From NCBI GenBank assembly GCA_046263755.1, contig JBJYZC010000001.1:124001-188000 (forward strand): a stretch of 64,000 bases of DNA, read 5' to 3'. This document shows, in pieces, positions 62,090-64,000 of this stretch; the first letter of the stretch is position 1; the number at the start of each line of letters is the position of its first letter. Below the pieces are notes generated by a model. That model was given only the letters and a program-made list of their open reading frames with translations, was not told where the DNA came from and did not search any database. Source of the stretch: Lachnocurva sp029100405 (lineage in GTDB: Bacteria > Bacillota > Clostridia > Lachnospirales > Lachnospiraceae). Position numbers and translations under genes: made by a program.

Positions 62090-64000
62090 CTACTCCTGTA
62101 AAGCCTTCACTTCTTCCATCCAGATCCGGCTGACCGCATCGCTCGGCATCCGCCAGTCACCACGAGGGGAAAGTGCCACACTTCCGACCTTGGGGCCGTC
62201 TGGCAGGCAGGATCTCTTGAACTGCTGGGCAAAAAATCTCCAATAGAAATTCCGCATCCATTTTAAAATGGTCTCCCGATCATATCTTCCCGCAAAGGCA
62301 TTTTCCGCCAGTCGGAGGATCTTCCGCGGTGAGAAACCGAAACGCATCACATAATAAAGGAAGAAATCATGGAGCTCATAGGGGCCTACGATATCCTCGG
62401 TCTTCTGGGCGATCTCTCCATCTTTCGGCGGCAGAAGTTCCGGGCTGACCGGTGTATCAAGGACATCAAGAAGCACTTTTTTCAGATCCTCCGAAGACTC
62501 TTCTGCCACATGGCGAACCAGAAAACGTACCAAGGTCTTTGGCACCGAAGCATTCACGCCATACATAGACATGTGGTCTCCGTTATAAGTCGCCCAGCCA
62601 AGGGCCAGTTCCGACAAATCTCCTGTTCCGATGACCAGGCCATTCTCCTTATTGGCAATGTCCATAAGGATCTGGGTCCGCTCCCTGGCCTGACCATTTT
62701 CATAGGTCACATCATGATTCTTCGGATCCTGTCCGATATCCTTGAAATGCTGCAAAACGCTGGGACCGATTGGAACTTCCAAAAGATCTGCGCCCAGGAT
62801 CCGAACCAGCGCCAAAGCATTGGAATAGGTCCGGTCGGTCGTTCCAAAGCCCGGCATGGTAACCGCCTTGATTCCTTTTCTTGACAAGCCTAATAAATCA
62901 AAAGCCTTCACTGTCACAAGGAGTGCCAAAGTCGAATCCAAGCCGCCGGAAATACCGATCACTGCAGTCTTGGCATGGGTATGATCCAGCCGCTTTCTTA
63001 AGCCCATCGCCTGGATCGAAAGGATCTCCTGACAACGATGTGCAAGCATTCCGGCATCCGAAGGCACAAAAGGGGCAGGGTCTACATTTCCCGACAGGGC
63101 TGTCTCCTCAAGGGGCAGATGGAAAGGAACCGTGACATAGCCGTCGTCATCCGGATCCACAAGGAATGTGCTCATCTCCTCGCGGTAGGCTAAGAGGGCA
63201 TAGAGATCGATTTCCGAGGAAATATAGCCCTCCCGGTACAAGGTATTCTCCACCTTGAGGCGTCCCCCATCGGCGATGATGCTGTCGCCGGAAAAGACCA
63301 GGTCCCCTGTCGACTCGCCGGGGCCGGCTGCCGCATAGACATAGCCGCAATAGAGACGGGCGGACTGGTTTAAAATCAGGTTCCGCCGATAGTCGCTCTT
63401 GCCGGTCAGCTCATTAGATGCGGACAGGTTCACGATCATGGTGGCTCCGTGCATACAATGGCTGTTGCTTGGCGGATTCGGGACCCAGAGATCTTCGCAG
63501 ATCTCTGCGGCGATAACCAGAGTCGGCATCTCTTCGCATTGGAAAAGAAGCTGGCTTCCGAAGGGAACGGTCTGCCCCAGGAGGCGAACATTTGTGACTT
63601 CTCGGGGACCGGGGGTAAACTGGCGGCGCTCATAAAATTCATGATAATTCGGAATGTGGCGCTTAGGAACCAGGCCTAAGAGCCTGCCGCCCGCGATGGC
63701 AGCCGCCGTATTATACAGTTTTCCCTTCCAGGAGAAAGGAAAACCGACAAAGAAAATGCCCGGCAGATCTTCTGACTCTTTTACGATCAAGGAAAGCTCT
63801 TCCTCTGCGCTTCGAAGCAGAGGCTCCTGGAAAAACAGGTCTTGGCAGGTATATGCCGTAATGGCAAGTTCCGGGAAAACTATGATCCGGCAGCCATTTG
63901 TCGACGCTTGCCGCATCATCTCCCGGATCGCCTCTCCATTTGCAATCGTATCCGCAACTCTTACCTTACAGGTACATGCTGCGGCTCGTATCCAACCGTC
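62090..64000 (-). CDS. nadE: Glutamine-dependent NAD(+) synthetase (5' end beyond window)
   Basis: 636 residues visible. The open frame continues past the first ATG in the window (63919) to base 64000, and the sequence there (GWIRAAACTCKVRVAD) matches the family N-terminus, so the start is just outside. Nitrilase-type glutaminase: Glu in FPELAITAY, Lys in LVPKRHIPN, Cys in AAEICEDLW. The synthetase domain has the P-loop SGGLDS and GTGDLSELALGW. It makes NAD from deamido-NAD, glutamine and ATP. Confidence 0.95.
   Translation of the reverse strand, partial: DGWIRAAACTCKVRVADTIANGEAIREMMRQASTNGCRIIVFPELAITAYTCQDLFFQEPLLRSAEEELSLIVKESEDLPGIFFVGFPFSWKGKLYNTAAAIAGGRLLGLVPKRHIPNYHEFYERRQFTPGPREVTNVRLLGQTVPFGSQLLFQCEEMPTLVIAAEICEDLWVPNPPSNSHCMHGATMIVNLSASNELTGKSDYRRNLILNQSARLYCGYVYAAAGPGESTGDLVFSGDSIIADGGRLKVENTLYREGYISSEIDLYALLAYREEMSTFLVDPDDDGYVTVPFHLPLEETALSGNVDPAPFVPSDAGMLAHRCQEILSIQAMGLRKRLDHTHAKTAVIGISGGLDSTLALLVTVKAFDLLGLSRKGIKAVTMPGFGTTDRTYSNALALVRILGADLLEVPIGPSVLQHFKDIGQDPKNHDVTYENGQARERTQILMDIANKENGLVIGTGDLSELALGWATYNGDHMSMYGVNASVPKTLVRFLVRHVAEESSEDLKKVLLDVLDTPVSPELLPPKDGEIAQKTEDIVGPYELHDFFLYYVMRFGFSPRKILRLAENAFAGRYDRETILKWMRNFYWRFFAQQFKRSCLPDGPKVGSVALSPRGDWRMPSDAVSRIWMEEVKALQE

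Overview
The window looks like a low- to mid-GC Clostridia chromosome, most likely Lachnospiraceae. This rests on gene order and content: rex, nnr, alr near the start, mreBCD-mrdA-minC-rodA-mgsA, yggS-sepF, obligate-anaerobe one-carbon genes (fhs, folD), clostridial DUF3048 and DUF6472 proteins, and strong AGGAG-type ribosome binding sites. No rRNA, tRNA, prophage or CRISPR array was seen. Taxonomy is inferred from gene order and was not tested by any search.

Region 1 to about 44.6 kb is almost entirely housekeeping and on the + strand. It runs from an ABC-F ATPase tail through rex, nnr, alr, a CNNM/CBS membrane protein, yebC, glgA and ftsK to fhs-folD. It continues with a zinc-ribbon/TPR protein, phoH-ybeY, a DUF3048 lipoprotein-like protein and a MurJ/SpoVB-like flippase. 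Then come two flavoproteins, mutS-mutL-miaA, a PLP enzyme, radC, and the elongasome/division cluster mreBCD-mrdA-minC-rodA-mgsA. The cluster ends with a D,D-carboxypeptidase, an adaptor-like protein, yggS, sepF, aroB, lspA and a RluD-type synthase. The notable point here is that minC is followed directly by rodA with no minD or minE, and its MinD-contact motif is altered.

Region 44.6 to 48 kb is on the - strand: a thioesterase, a Xer-type recombinase, a lysophospholipid acyltransferase, and a small LysM membrane protein that resembles the SOS division inhibitor YneA. The promoter of the last gene is packed with LexA-type boxes.

Region 48 to 58.5 kb is the accessory part. A seven-gene - strand operon (55.4 to 48.9 kb) encodes an ornithine cyclodeaminase-like enzyme, a PII signalling protein, an APC amino-acid permease and a four-subunit flavin/iron-sulfur amino-acid or opine dehydrogenase. 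It has an extended -10 promoter, a palindrome over that promoter, and a strong terminator hairpin in its leader. A MerR regulator converges on its 3' end. An IS30-family element sits between the operon and a TreR-like GntR regulator. Downstream of that regulator lies a ten-unit, 16-bp tandem repeat array and a bidirectional terminator.

Region 58.5 to 64 kb holds a small Cys-rich protein, a COG2426 membrane protein, an L,D-transpeptidase, a PAP2-family membrane protein and a glutamine-dependent NAD synthetase that runs off the right edge. Short tandem duplications (12 to 19 bp units) recur in spacers and in protein linkers throughout the window.
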